DNA of 64,000 nucleotides from NCBI RefSeq assembly GCF_002899455.1, contig NZ_PPFB01000001.1:6704501-6768500 (forward strand). Direction: 5' to 3'. Below the pieces are notes generated by a model, which had not been told where the DNA came from, searched no databases, and saw nothing but the letters and a program-made list of their open reading frames with translations. Source of the stretch: Streptomyces sp. DH-12. GTDB lineage: Bacteria > Actinomycetota > Actinomycetes > Streptomycetales > Streptomycetaceae. The first letter of the stretch is position 1. Each line of letters opens with the position of its first letter. A program made the position numbers and the translations under genes. Shown here in pieces: positions 23,880 through 31,805 of this stretch.

Positions 23880-24812
23880 ATGGGGGTGTTCGTCTTTCTG
23901 CCGCTGGTCCTGCCGCTGACGGCCTGGCCGATCGCACGCCTGGCCGAGCAGCATCTCCACCCGCGCACCGCGACCAGGCTGCTGACCGCGGTGGCGGCGA
24001 CGATGGCGGTGTGCAGCACGGTGTGCCTGGGGCTGGTGATGGTGGTCGGCACCGCCCAGCTGCCCGGCAACCCGCTGCCCGACGGCTGGTCCGACCCGGA
24101 GGTGCGGGCGGCGGTCCCCTATGACGAGGTCGCCGGCAAGGCGGCGATCCCCGCCCTGTGCGTGGTGCTCGTGGCGTGCGGGCGGACGCTGTGGCGGCAC
24201 GGCCGGGTGCGCCGTCGTGCTCACCGGGCGCTGGCCGGGCTGCGGGAGACGGAGGCCGCGGTCCTGCCGGACGACGTGCCCTACGCCTACGCGCTGCCGG
24301 GCGGTCGCCGGGATCGCGTGGTGGTGACCACAGCCCTGCTGGACTGCCTCGAACCGGCCGAGCGCCGGGCGCTGTTCGCCCATGAACGGGCTCACTTGGC
24401 CGCCCGCCACCATCGTTTTCTGCTCGCCGTCCAGCTGGCCGCGCGGGCCAACCCCTTCCTGCGGCCGCTGCGCACGGCGGTGGCGTACACGACGGAGCGG
24501 TGGGCGGACGAGGAGGCGGCTCGGGCGGTCGGCAGCCGCCGCACCGTGGCGTACGCGATCGGCAGGACGGCCCTGGTGTCCCGGGGCACTCCGGTGGCCA
24601 CGCTGGCGGGCTTCGCCGCGGCCGGACCGGTGCCGCGCAGGGTGGCGGCCCTGCTCGGACCTGCTCCGGCGGTGCGCCGCTGGCCGTCGGTGTTCACCTC
24701 GGTGGGCCTGGCGGCGTGGGGTGCCGCCGCGGGGGCCGTCGTCTCCGCGATGTCGTCCGCGAACTCCGCCGTGACGATGGTCCTCATCCTCTACGCGGCC
24801 ACCCCTCTCTGA
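23880..24812 (+). CDS. M56-family (BlaR1/MecR1-like) membrane metallopeptidase
   Basis: The 310-residue protein starts 6 bp after the repressor gene. It has hydrophobic N-terminal helices (FVFLPLVLPLTAWPIARL, AVCSTVCLGLVMVVGTA), the zinc-protease motif HERAH (about residue 168) with a downstream glutamate region (ERWADEEAAR), and C-terminal membrane helices. BlaR1 proteins add an extracellular penicillin-binding sensor; this one stops without it. It should cleave the BlaI-like repressor in response to an unknown signal, probably cell-envelope or membrane stress instead of direct beta-lactam binding. Confidence 0.88.
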   Translation: MGVFVFLPLVLPLTAWPIARLAEQHLHPRTATRLLTAVAATMAVCSTVCLGLVMVVGTAQLPGNPLPDGWSDPEVRAAVPYDEVAGKAAIPALCVVLVACGRTLWRHGRVRRRAHRALAGLRETEAAVLPDDVPYAYALPGGRRDRVVVTTALLDCLEPAERRALFAHERAHLAARHHRFLLAVQLAARANPFLRPLRTAVAYTTERWADEEAARAVGSRRTVAYAIGRTALVSRGTPVATLAGFAAAGPVPRRVAALLGPAPAVRRWPSVFTSVGLAAWGAAAGAVVSAMSSANSAVTMVLILYAATPL

Positions 24813-24826
24813 CCTGGGCCGGGGTG

Positions 24827-24970
24827 TCAGGCGATGCCGGTGGCGAAGGCCATGAGGAACGCCGCTCCGCCCAGCGCGAAGAACGCGCTGATCCTCGCTG
24901 CCCGGTTTCGTCCCGCGAGCGCCCGCGGCGCCTTCCCGGCCGCCGTCCGCACATCGTCACCGCTGCTCAC
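24827..24970 (-). CDS. Short single-helix membrane peptide (47 residues)
   Basis: A GTG-initiated frame of 48 codons encodes a basic N-terminus (MSSGDDVRTAAGKAPRAL) and a hydrophobic C-terminal helix (ISAFFALGGAAFLMAFATGIA). Codons have GC-rich third positions as in neighbouring genes. The ribosome site (GGAA) is weak. A perfect BlaI-type dyad lies 45 bp upstream of its start and also serves the divergent LCP gene, so it fits the same regulon. No family is recognised. Confidence 0.45.
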   Translation of the reverse strand: MSSGDDVRTAAGKAPRALAGRNRAARISAFFALGGAAFLMAFATGIA

Positions 24971-25014
24971 GCCGCCGTTCCGGCGGCGATGAGGCGACCC
25001 CTCCCCTCCTTGTC

Positions 25015-25030
25015 TCTACATGCATGTAGA
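25015..25030. promoter_or_regulatory. BlaI-type dyad 3 (LCP gene / small peptide promoter)
   Basis: TCTACA-TGCA-TGTAGA is fully palindromic (extended CTCTACATGCATGTAGAG). It lies 81 bp before the LCP gene start and 45 bp before the divergent 47-codon frame. Confidence 0.75.
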
Positions 25031-25110
25031 GTTCACCCGTTCGGCGGCCATGGGGGTCGTAGGTCCGAGCGCAACGGACGGACACGATCGAGGCTGAGGA
25101 GTGAGCGCCA

Positions 25111-26493
25111 GTGAGCGGAACGGGAAGGCGGCGCGCGCCGGCCGGAACGGAAAGAGTCCGGCTGACGAGGCGGGGGAGGGTCCTGGCGTGGAGCGCGGGC
25201 GTGTGCTCGGTGCTCGTCCTCGGTGTCGCGGGTGCCGGCGCCTGGGTCTACAAGGGTCTGGACGACAACATCCAGGGTGCCGACGTCGACGACAAGCTCG
25301 GCGGCGACCGTCCGGTCAACCTCAGCCCCGGCTCGAAGAACATCCTGGTCGTCGGCTCCGACAGCCGCGACGGCGACAACGCGAGGTACGGCAGGGGCCT
25401 GACCACCATGCAGTCGGACACGCTGATGGTCGTGCACGTCCCCGCCGGCCGGAAGTGGGCCACCGTCGTCTCGCTCCCCCGCGACTCGTGGGTGGGGATA
25501 CCCGCCTGCGACAAGGGCGACGGCACCACGTCCGCCCCGCACCACGCCAAGATCAACGAGGCGTTCGCGATCGGCGGCGCCGGCGGCGAGGTCGCCGGGG
25601 CCGCCGCCTGCACCATCAAGACCGTCGAAGCCGGCACCGGCCTGCGCATCGACCACTTCGTGTCCGTCGACTTCCAGGGCTTCAAAGGCATGGTCAACGC
25701 CCTGGACGGCATAGAGGTCTGCCCGGAGCGGGCCATCCACGACGAGAAGGCCCACCTGGACCTGGAGGCGGGCTGCCAGACCGTCAGGGACGAGGCGGCG
25801 CTCGGCTACGTGCGCGCCCGCTACAGCATCGGCGACGGCTCCGACACCGGGCGCATCGGCCGCCAGCAGGAATTCATGCAGGCGCTGGTCGAGAAGGCGC
25901 AGTCCACACTCACTAGCCCGAGTGCGCTGTACGGCTTCCTCGAGTCCGCCACCGAGTCCCTGACCACGGACGAGGACCTGGCCGGCATCAAGCCGCTGTA
26001 CGGCCTCGCGTCCGAACTCAAGGGCATCCCCGCCGACCGCCTGACCTTCCTCACCGTGCCGAACTACCCGCGCGAGGCCGACGTGCCCACCGACAAGGCC
26101 AACGTCGTGTGGCAGTACCCCCAGGCCGCCGACCTGTTCACCGCCCTGGCCAAGGACCAGGAGGTCGACAAGAAGCGATTCCGGGCGGATGCCAGGACCC
26201 CTGTGTACGCCTCCTCCGTGCGTGTCCAGGTCCTCAACGGCACCGGTGTTTCCGGGCGCGCCGCCGCTGTCGCCGAGAAGCTGCGCGAGGCCGGCTTCAC
26301 GGTCGTCGGCACGGGCAACGCCCCGGCGACCACCCGCACCACCACAGTCGGTCATCCGCCGGGTCTGGACGAACGGGCCGAAGTGCTCGCCTCCCGGCTG
26401 CCCGGTGTGCGGGCCGGGCAGGACACGGGCGCTGCCGCCGGCACTGTGACCCTGGTCGTCGGAACCGACCTCGATCCCGAGGGCATCCGGTGA
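25111..26493 (+). CDS. LytR-CpsA-Psr (LCP) family cell-wall glycopolymer ligase with LytR_C domain
   Basis: This 460-residue protein has a short basic cytoplasmic start, one transmembrane helix (about 28-48), and an LCP catalytic domain with VGSDSRDGDN, SDTLMVVHV, VVSLPRDSWV, KINEAFAIGG and YVRARYSIGDGSDTGRIGRQQ. These hold the arginines and aspartates that bind polyprenyl pyrophosphate. A LytR_C domain follows (VRVQVLNGTGVSGRAAAVAEKL). LCP enzymes attach teichoic-acid-like or other polymers to peptidoglycan. The dyad upstream places it under the BlaI-like repressor, linking wall decoration to the stress signal. Confidence 0.93.
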   Translation: MSGTGRRRAPAGTERVRLTRRGRVLAWSAGVCSVLVLGVAGAGAWVYKGLDDNIQGADVDDKLGGDRPVNLSPGSKNILVVGSDSRDGDNARYGRGLTTMQSDTLMVVHVPAGRKWATVVSLPRDSWVGIPACDKGDGTTSAPHHAKINEAFAIGGAGGEVAGAAACTIKTVEAGTGLRIDHFVSVDFQGFKGMVNALDGIEVCPERAIHDEKAHLDLEAGCQTVRDEAALGYVRARYSIGDGSDTGRIGRQQEFMQALVEKAQSTLTSPSALYGFLESATESLTTDEDLAGIKPLYGLASELKGIPADRLTFLTVPNYPREADVPTDKANVVWQYPQAADLFTALAKDQEVDKKRFRADARTPVYASSVRVQVLNGTGVSGRAAAVAEKLREAGFTVVGTGNAPATTRTTTVGHPPGLDERAEVLASRLPGVRAGQDTGAAAGTVTLVVGTDLDPEGIR

Positions 26494-26676
26494 GGCGGCC
26501 GGGTCCGAGCCCCGAGTCAGGCGTCCGCGGTGTTCCCTTCGGCGGCCGGCCGGGCGGTCCCGGTGACGTCGAGGGCGCGGTCCCACAGGGCCATGAGAGC
26601 TCCGTACGTGTCGGGAGGATGCCCGGACCCGGGTGCTCCGGACAGCGGTTCTCCTGCAACGGAGCAGAAGTCATCG

Positions 26677-26712
26677 GCGGGGGGCGGGGAGAAGTGCCTG
26701 CCCGCCCCCCGC
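26677..26712. terminator. GC-rich hairpin between convergent genes
   Basis: A 12-bp perfect stem (GCGGGGGGCGGG / CCCGCCCCCCGC) with a 12-base loop lies between the ends of the LCP gene and the Spo0M gene. The remaining 26494-26676 stretch shows no gene. Confidence 0.8.
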
Positions 26713-26746
26713 TTGTGCGTCCTCTGTCGCCCGCCGGGGCCTGCCG

Positions 26747-27742
26747 TCAGCCCTCGTCCTCCTCGTCGCCTTCGAAGAAGTCACCGACCTCGTCGACGAC
26801 TTCGGCCGCGACCATGCCGCCGACAACGCCGACCGCCAGACCGGCGGCACCCGCGGCGACGACGGTCCCCATGCCGGGACCGGATCGGTGGTGGTCGTCG
26901 TGGTGGTCGCCGTGACCGTAGTGCCCGCCGTGCCCCCCGGCGTACGGGTCGCCGTGGCCGTAGGCGCCGTGTGAGGCCCTGTGCTCGACCAACTGGCGTA
27001 CCCAGTCGTCGACGTCGGCGTTCCAGTCGCGGGAGTCGTGGTGGCCGACGGTGAACCTGGTCAGCGCGTCGTGGCCGCCGGAGAGGAAGCCGCCACGCTT
27101 GTCCGCCTCCAGCACGACCTCCATACCGCCCGGGTGGGCGAGGAACGTCACCTCGATCTCGTTCACCTGGTGGGCGTACTGCGGCGAAGGAGTGATCTCG
27201 ATCTCCTGGTAGAAGGGCAGTTGCTGCCCCGTGCCGCCGATGCGCCCGTACTCCAGGTCGGCCGACTTGAAACCGAAGCCGAGTCGGCCGAACGCTTCGA
27301 GGATCGCCTCCTGGGCGGGCAGCGGACCGACGGTCAGCGGATCGATGTCGCCTTTGTCCTTGGCGCCCGCCACCGACAGTTCGGTGCGCACGCCGAGCAC
27401 GATGCCCAGTGGCTGTCCGTGCAGCTCGGTGATCGGGGTCTCCCACGGCAGCGCCAGGCTGAACGGCACGCTGTGCTGCTCGCCCTCGGCGAGCCGGAAG
27501 CCGCCGCCGACGGTGAACCGGTCGAAGGCGACGCCGCCCTCGCTCTCACCCTCCTCGTGCTCGACCTCGACGCGGGCGACGAGTTCCAGGGTGATGTGCT
27601 CGATGTCGACGTCGGCGTTGCCGCCCTTGAGGTGGACCTGGCCGGTGAGCGTGCCACCGGGCCGGGCGGGGCCCGGGTCGAGGACCGTGTCGACGGTGGG
27701 GCCGCCGACGCCGAGTGAGCCGAGCAGTCGTTTGAACACCAT
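26747..27742 (-). CDS. Spo0M-family (arrestin-like) sporulation protein with His/Gly-rich tail
   Basis: The 331-residue protein starts at ATG 27742 with AAGGAG upstream. The N-terminal 240 residues follow the Spo0M pattern (MVFKRLLGSLGVGGPTVDTV, GGTLTGQVHLKGG, ALPWETPITELHGQPL, RGGFLSGGHDALTRFTVGHHDSRDW). A histidine- and glycine-rich region follows (about 255-292, with HGGHYGHGDHHDDHH), then a glycine/valine-rich hydrophobic helix and an acidic end. Spo0M is a sporulation-control protein of unclear mechanism. The histidine tail could bind metal, and the hydrophobic segment could anchor it to membrane. Confidence 0.88.
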   Translation of the reverse strand: MVFKRLLGSLGVGGPTVDTVLDPGPARPGGTLTGQVHLKGGNADVDIEHITLELVARVEVEHEEGESEGGVAFDRFTVGGGFRLAEGEQHSVPFSLALPWETPITELHGQPLGIVLGVRTELSVAGAKDKGDIDPLTVGPLPAQEAILEAFGRLGFGFKSADLEYGRIGGTGQQLPFYQEIEITPSPQYAHQVNEIEVTFLAHPGGMEVVLEADKRGGFLSGGHDALTRFTVGHHDSRDWNADVDDWVRQLVEHRASHGAYGHGDPYAGGHGGHYGHGDHHDDHHRSGPGMGTVVAAGAAGLAVGVVGGMVAAEVVDEVGDFFEGDEEDEG

Positions 27743-27835
27743 GGTGGCGTCCACTCCTTAAACGTACGTGTGTTCCATGAGGGCGGTGCCGCCCGCCCGA
27801 CGGCGCGCGGCACCGCGGCGGTGCGCGGGGGCCGG

Positions 27836-28054
27836 TTACCGGGCCGCGTCGAGGGCGGCCAGCGCCTGCGCCCAGCGGGCGTACTTCAGTTCCGCCAGGT
27901 CGGCCACGGTCTTGACCCCGAACGCCTCCTGCAGCAGTTCGCCGTCGCGGTCGGAGACCCCCTTCAGCGCGGCCACCGGAGCGGCCAGGATCTCGGGCAG
28001 ACTCTTGTCCGCCCAGGTCTTGTCCAGCACCTTGTCCAGGTCGATCGAAGCCAT
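27836..28054 (-). CDS. Small protein with helix-hairpin-helix-like fold
   Basis: 72 residues from an ATG with GGAG nine bases upstream. The sequence (MASIDLDKVLDKTWADKSL, PVAALKGVSDRDGELLQEAFGVKTVADLAELKYARWAQAL) resembles the helix-hairpin-helix pattern found in many short actinobacterial proteins (L.GVS..d...L...G..TV.dLA). Its role is unknown; DNA or protein binding is possible. A near-perfect BlaI-type dyad lies about 44 bp upstream, so it probably belongs to the same regulon. Confidence 0.75.
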   Translation of the reverse strand: MASIDLDKVLDKTWADKSLPEILAAPVAALKGVSDRDGELLQEAFGVKTVADLAELKYARWAQALAALDAAR

Positions 28055-28097
28055 CTGTGTCATCTCCAAGAACGCGAGGCCCGGATTGCGCGAGCCT

Positions 28098-28113
28098 TCT
28101 ACAGACGAGTAGA
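28098..28113. promoter_or_regulatory. BlaI-type dyad 4 (one mismatch)
   Basis: TCTACA-GACG-AGTAGA differs at one base of the right arm from the TCTACA-N4-TGTAGA pattern. Arms can be extended by one base (TTCTAC / GTAGAA). It lies about 44 bp upstream of the small helix-hairpin-helix-like gene. Confidence 0.6.
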
Positions 28114-28306
28114 AGCATAAGGTGATCGGAGGCGAGGGGGGACACGGTCAGGGCGGGTGCGCCGGGAAAGACCGAAAACAGATTCTCGTGCCGGCCGGGC
28201 GCCGGTGTCTCGGAACGCGGCGCGTACTCCCGCCGGCGTACGCGTTCGCCTCGAAACGCTCTTACGGTGAGGCTGTGAGCCGTTCTGCCCCCTGACGCCG
28301 CCTTCG

Positions 28307-28505
28307 CATCCCCTGGCCGCTGCCCCGCCGTTCGCGGATGTGGCGATCGCGGCGGTCGTCGCGGGGTTCACCGGTTCGGACGCGGCGGTCAACGATCCCG
28401 GCCACCGGCAGGCCGACACGGTGACCTGGCTGCTGTTCGCGGTCTCGATCGGCGCGCTGCTGGTGCGCAGCCGGTGGCCGGTGGCGGTTGCCTGCTGGGC
28501 GACGC
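28307..28505 (+). pseudogene. Remnant of a sensor histidine kinase N-terminal membrane region
   Basis: The frame reads FADVAIAAVVAGFTGSDAAVNDP...TVTWLLFAVSIGALLVRSRWPVAVACWA. This matches the first membrane helices of Streptomyces two-component kinases, in which the phrase RRRWP normally starts the next helix. An upstream GTG frame stops after seven codons, and downstream the frame leads into unrelated sequence. There is no kinase domain, so this is debris. Confidence 0.5.
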
Positions 28506-28539
28506 CGTCCTCGACGGTTCGTACGCCGAGGGGAGCCGC

Positions 28540-28874
28540 TGCCGGCGCTGTCCGGCATCGCGGCTCTGTCCTCCGTCGTCGGCGTGCTCGGCCTGGCGAT
28601 CGGAACGTTCGTACGTCATACGGCCGGTGCGGTCGCCGCCGTGGTCTCCGTGCCGCTGCTGCCGTCCCTGTGCGGGCCGCTCCTCGGCGGCCTGCGGCGA
28701 TGGGTCGCCGGAGCTGCTCCGACCGCTGCGCCGGAGAAGCTCACGCAGACGTCCGACGCGAGTCCGGAGGCGGTCGGCAGCCTGGGAGCCTGGCCGTCCC
28801 TGGCACTGGTCACCGGGTACACCGCCCTCGCCCTGGCCGGAGCGGCGCTGGTCCTGCGGAGGCGTGATGTCTGA
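28540..28874 (+). pseudogene. Remnant of an ABC-2-type permease C-terminus
   Basis: The frame encodes SSVVGVLGLAIGTFVRHTAGAVAAVVSVPLLPSL...SLALVTGYTALALAGAALVLRRRDV and ends at a stop after RRRDV, the usual end of ABC-2 permeases. The N-terminal three quarters of the gene are missing and no good start is present. It directly follows the kinase remnant, so both probably come from one deletion in a kinase/ABC transporter locus. Confidence 0.55.
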
Positions 28875-29333
28875 CCGCCGGCGCTTCACCCTGACCGCGC
28901 GCTCGCCCGCCTCGGGCGCGACGCCCGGGTCCGGCCCCTGACCCCGGACGGCCGGGAACGGCGCGGCCGTCACGACCACTGGCCGGTGCTGTACTCGTCC
29001 GTCGGCGGCGACGGCGGCCACGAGCCCCGGACGCGGGAGCACGAAGTCCACAGGAAGCCGTCGCTGCGCCGCACCCGGCACCCTTCCGGCCCGTGGCCTC
29101 CTGCAGCGGCTTCGCGCGTCCGCTCCAGCACCCGCACGCGGTACGGGCGGGCATGGCCTGTCAGGGGCTCGACCGGCAGACGTCGTGGGCGACCCGGCCG
29201 CCCGGGGTGCGAGCCGGCAGGCGCACGCCCCTACTGCCCGGCCGGACATCTGCGGGGCGCCCGCGTGCACCTGTCCAGCGGCGCCGGGGCCACGGGGGGA
29301 CGCCCCGGCGCCTGCTGTGAGGGAGGCGGCCGG
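28875..29333. other. 459-bp stretch with no supported gene
   Basis: All frames here lack recognisable domains and mostly mirror GC bias. It continues from decayed sequence on the left and may be degraded DNA. No repeat or hairpin stands out. Confidence 0.5.
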
Positions 29334-29621
29334 TCACAGGGACCAGCCCAGGACCGGGCCGGCCTCCGCGCCGCCCCGCGCGCCCACGCTCTCGACGTCG
29401 CGTTCCGCGAGGTCCAGCAGCTGCCGGCCCAGGTCGCGCAGGGCGCGGCCCGCCGCCAGTTCGTCGCCGATCTCCGGGACGTCCGGGTCCGCCGGGTTCC
29501 GGTGGGCGGTGCCGTGACCGGTGAGGGTCGTCGTCCCGGTCTCGAGGGTGGCGCGTGCCTTCGTCGTTCCCTCCTCCTCGAAGAGGTGGAGGCGGGTCTT
29601 CCATTCCAGGGTGTGCGACAT
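29334..29621 (-). CDS. DUF1876-family protein
   Basis: 95 residues starting MSHTLEWKTRLHLFEEEGTTKARATLETG, ATG preceded by GAGGAGG. This is the compact DUF1876 (dsRBD-like fold) pattern with TGHGTAHRNPADPDVPEIGDELAAGRALRDLGRQLLDLAE. Relatives include mycobacterial Rv1738, which is strongly induced in hypoxia and resembles ribosome hibernation factors. It neighbours universal stress protein, CBS and phosphoketolase genes, consistent with a dormancy set. Confidence 0.88.
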   Translation of the reverse strand: MSHTLEWKTRLHLFEEEGTTKARATLETGTTTLTGHGTAHRNPADPDVPEIGDELAAGRALRDLGRQLLDLAERDVESVGARGGAEAGPVLGWSL

Positions 29622-29778
29622 GACTGCCTCCTCGGCCGGGGGTGGCCCGGGGTGTGCCGGCCGTTCCACGTCCACCGTCCGGCTCCGGCGGGCGCGCGGC
29701 GCCGGGCCGACGGTCCCGGGAACGTGCCGTGGGACCGGGTACCCCCGAAATCCGCGGCACCCGCGGCACCGGTGCCGG

Positions 29779-30522
29779 TCACGGGCGGGCGCCCCGGCCC
29801 CCGGGCTCCGCGGGTGCGGGGACCGCCCCGGCCGAACGCGGCCGCGTGTCGTCGACCCGGTACGACAACTGGTCGACGACCGCGACCACCCCGTCGAGGC
29901 GGCTCGCCGCACGCACCGCCACGTCGCTGTCGCTGCGCCGCTCCACCTGGCCGGTCAGGGTCACCACCCCGTCCTCGACGGTCACGGCGAGCGCCCGGGG
30001 CGTCAGCCAGAGGGCCGTCCCCAGGACGTCCCTGCGCACCGCGCGCTCGATGCCGCCGTCGGTGCGCAGCACGGCCTGGAGCAGGTCGCCACGGGTGACG
30101 ATGCCGACGAGCCGCCCTTCGTCGTCCACCACGGGCAGCCGTTCCACGCCGTGTCCGGTCATGATCCAGGACGCCTCCGTGACGGTGGCGTGCGCCCCCA
30201 CGGTGACGGCGGGGGCCGACATCACCGCGCCCGCCGTACGGGGCCGGCGTCGGCCGAGCACCGTACGGAGCAGGCGGCGGCCCGCCCTGCGCGGCCGGAC
30301 CCGCCACGAGCGAGGGGCGTCGTCCGGCCCCGCCGTGCGGGAGCGGGGGCGCGAGAGGTCGGACGTGGAGATCACGCCGATCACCCGGTCCTCGTCGTCC
30401 GTCACCGGAAGGCCGCCGACGCGGTGCTCCGCGAGTGCGTGGACCACGTCCCCGAGCGGGGTGCCGTACGCGGCGGTGACCACGTCCGTGGTCATGACGG
30501 CGCCGACCTCGGTGGCCTTCAT
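29779..30522 (-). CDS. CBS-pair protein with C-terminal BON domain
   Basis: 247 residues, ATG with GAGGAGG upstream. Two CBS motifs flank a basic, arginine-rich insert: the first is DVVTAAYGTPLGDVVHALAEHRVGGLPVTDDEDRVIGVIS, the second APAVTVGAHATVTEASWIMTGHGVERLPVVDDEGRLVGIVTRGDL. A BON domain follows (VEDGVVTLTGQVERRSDSDVAVRAASRLDGVVAVVDQLSY). CBS pairs sense adenine nucleotides or energy state. It is divergent from a universal stress protein gene. Confidence 0.9.
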   Translation of the reverse strand: MKATEVGAVMTTDVVTAAYGTPLGDVVHALAEHRVGGLPVTDDEDRVIGVISTSDLSRPRSRTAGPDDAPRSWRVRPRRAGRRLLRTVLGRRRPRTAGAVMSAPAVTVGAHATVTEASWIMTGHGVERLPVVDDEGRLVGIVTRGDLLQAVLRTDGGIERAVRRDVLGTALWLTPRALAVTVEDGVVTLTGQVERRSDSDVAVRAASRLDGVVAVVDQLSYRVDDTRPRSAGAVPAPAEPGGRGARP

Positions 30523-30841
30523 CGCTGAACCTCCTCACTGCGCGGGGTGTTACCGGCGGGACGGACCCCGCCGGGAGCGGTCGCTTTCAGCCTCCGGCGG
30601 CCGCCGTGCGGATTCCAGGGCCCCAGGGGGCAGGGAACAGGGCCGATCGGCCCAGTTGTCCGCGATGTCGTCGTTGTGAACGGCCCGCCGGCCCGCCGGC
30701 CTGCCCCCGTCGGCCCCCGCGCCCCGACCCGCTCGGGGCCTGTCGGGCCCAGGCCAGGGCCTGGCAGGCCCTCCCCGCCCGCCACCGCCCCGGCGACGCT
30801 GGGCGTCGGCGGGGGAACGCTCCGATCGAAAGGTGCTTGTC
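30523..30841. other. Divergent promoter region, 319 bp
   Basis: No gene is supported. The stretch separates the CBS-BON gene and the universal stress protein gene, contains the 14-bp palindrome at 30640-30653, and has AGG-type ribosome sites at both ends. Confidence 0.6.
30640..30653. promoter_or_regulatory. Palindrome GGGCCGATCGGCCC, candidate DevR/OsdR-type site
   Basis: A perfect 14-bp palindrome extends outward to AAC-A...A-GTT, giving a near-symmetrical 22-bp element (30636-30657). It sits in the middle of the promoter region between the CBS-BON and universal stress protein genes. DevR/DosR-family sites have a similar overall size with GGG...CCC ends; the assignment is inferred from gene content. 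Confidence 0.45.
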
Positions 30842-31720
30842 ATGGAGTCGCCGGTAGTCGTCGGTGTCGACGGTTCCGCCGAGAGCCTGGCGGCCGCCGC
30901 ATGGGCGGCCCACGAAGCCGCGCGCCGTGGAGCCGGTCTGCGGCTGCTGCACGTGCGGAGCCGGCACCCGCGGCAGAACGGCACGGACCCCGCCCGGTCC
31001 GCCGACCACAGCCCGGCCCGGCGGGTCCTGGAAAGGGCGGCCGAACACGTCCGTGCCGTCCGGCCGGACGTACGGGTGCACGAGGTCCGGGCCGAGGGGC
31101 CCGCGGCCACCGCCCTCGCGCGGGCCGCGGAGGACGCCGATCCGCTGGTCCTCGGCTCGCGCGGGCTCGGCCGGGTCGCCGGTCTCCTCGTCGGTTCCGT
31201 CCCGCTCGGCGTCGTGGCGCGGGCCACCCGTCCCGTCGTCCTCGTACGCGCGGACGCGGCGGGAGAGGAGGCGGGACCGCGCGGGGACGGCCGGCAGGAC
31301 GTCGTGGTCGGGGTCGACGTCATCGAACCCTGCGACGAGGTGCTCGCCTTCGCCTTCGAGGCCGCCCGCCGGCGCCGTACGCGGCTGCGGGCCCTGCACG
31401 CCTGGCGCGCGCCCGACCGGCTCACCCCGGGCGCGGCCGGCGCGGGCCCGGCCGGTGACCAGGAGCGGGCCGGGGAGTGGCTGCGCTTCCTGTCCGCCGT
31501 GCTCCAGGTGTGGCGGGACAAGTACCCCGACGTCGAGGTCCTGGAGACGGTGGCCGAGGGCAAACCCGCGGGCGCCCTGCTCAAGGCGGCCTCCGACGCG
31601 CAGCTGCTGGTCGTCGGGCACCGGATCGCCGGCCGTTCCGCGCTGCCGCGGACCGGTCCCGTCGCCCACGCCGTGATCCATCAGGCCCGCTGCCCCCTGG
31701 CAGTCGTACCGCACGGCTGA
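30842..31720 (+). CDS. Tandem universal stress protein (UspA, two domains)
   Basis: The 292-residue protein has two Usp domains. The first starts VVVGVDGSAESLAAAAWAAHEAARRG and ends with LVLGSRGLGRVAGLLVGSVPLGVVARATRPVVLVR. The second has VVVGVDVIEPCDEVLAFAFEAA and ends VVGHRIAGRSALPRTGPVAHAVIHQARCPLAVVPHG. The first has the ATP-type G-2X-G-9X-G(S) pattern. The second has lost the DGS and part of the glycine pattern. ATG is preceded by AAAGG. Such proteins bind ATP and modulate stress or dormancy. Confidence 0.9.
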   Translation: MESPVVVGVDGSAESLAAAAWAAHEAARRGAGLRLLHVRSRHPRQNGTDPARSADHSPARRVLERAAEHVRAVRPDVRVHEVRAEGPAATALARAAEDADPLVLGSRGLGRVAGLLVGSVPLGVVARATRPVVLVRADAAGEEAGPRGDGRQDVVVGVDVIEPCDEVLAFAFEAARRRRTRLRALHAWRAPDRLTPGAAGAGPAGDQERAGEWLRFLSAVLQVWRDKYPDVEVLETVAEGKPAGALLKAASDAQLLVVGHRIAGRSALPRTGPVAHAVIHQARCPLAVVPHG

Positions 31721-31805
31721 CCTCCGGACGACCGCGGGTCCACGCCTGTCCCGTGAGCGACGTCCGCACGCCCGCCCGCCGAGCACGGCACCGGACACCT
31801 GCCCG

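Noticed and set aside
28389..29270. A minus-strand gene between the permease remnant and the DUF1876 gene
   Set aside because: The 293-codon frame overlaps decayed genes, is arginine-rich without domain, and has no plausible start site.
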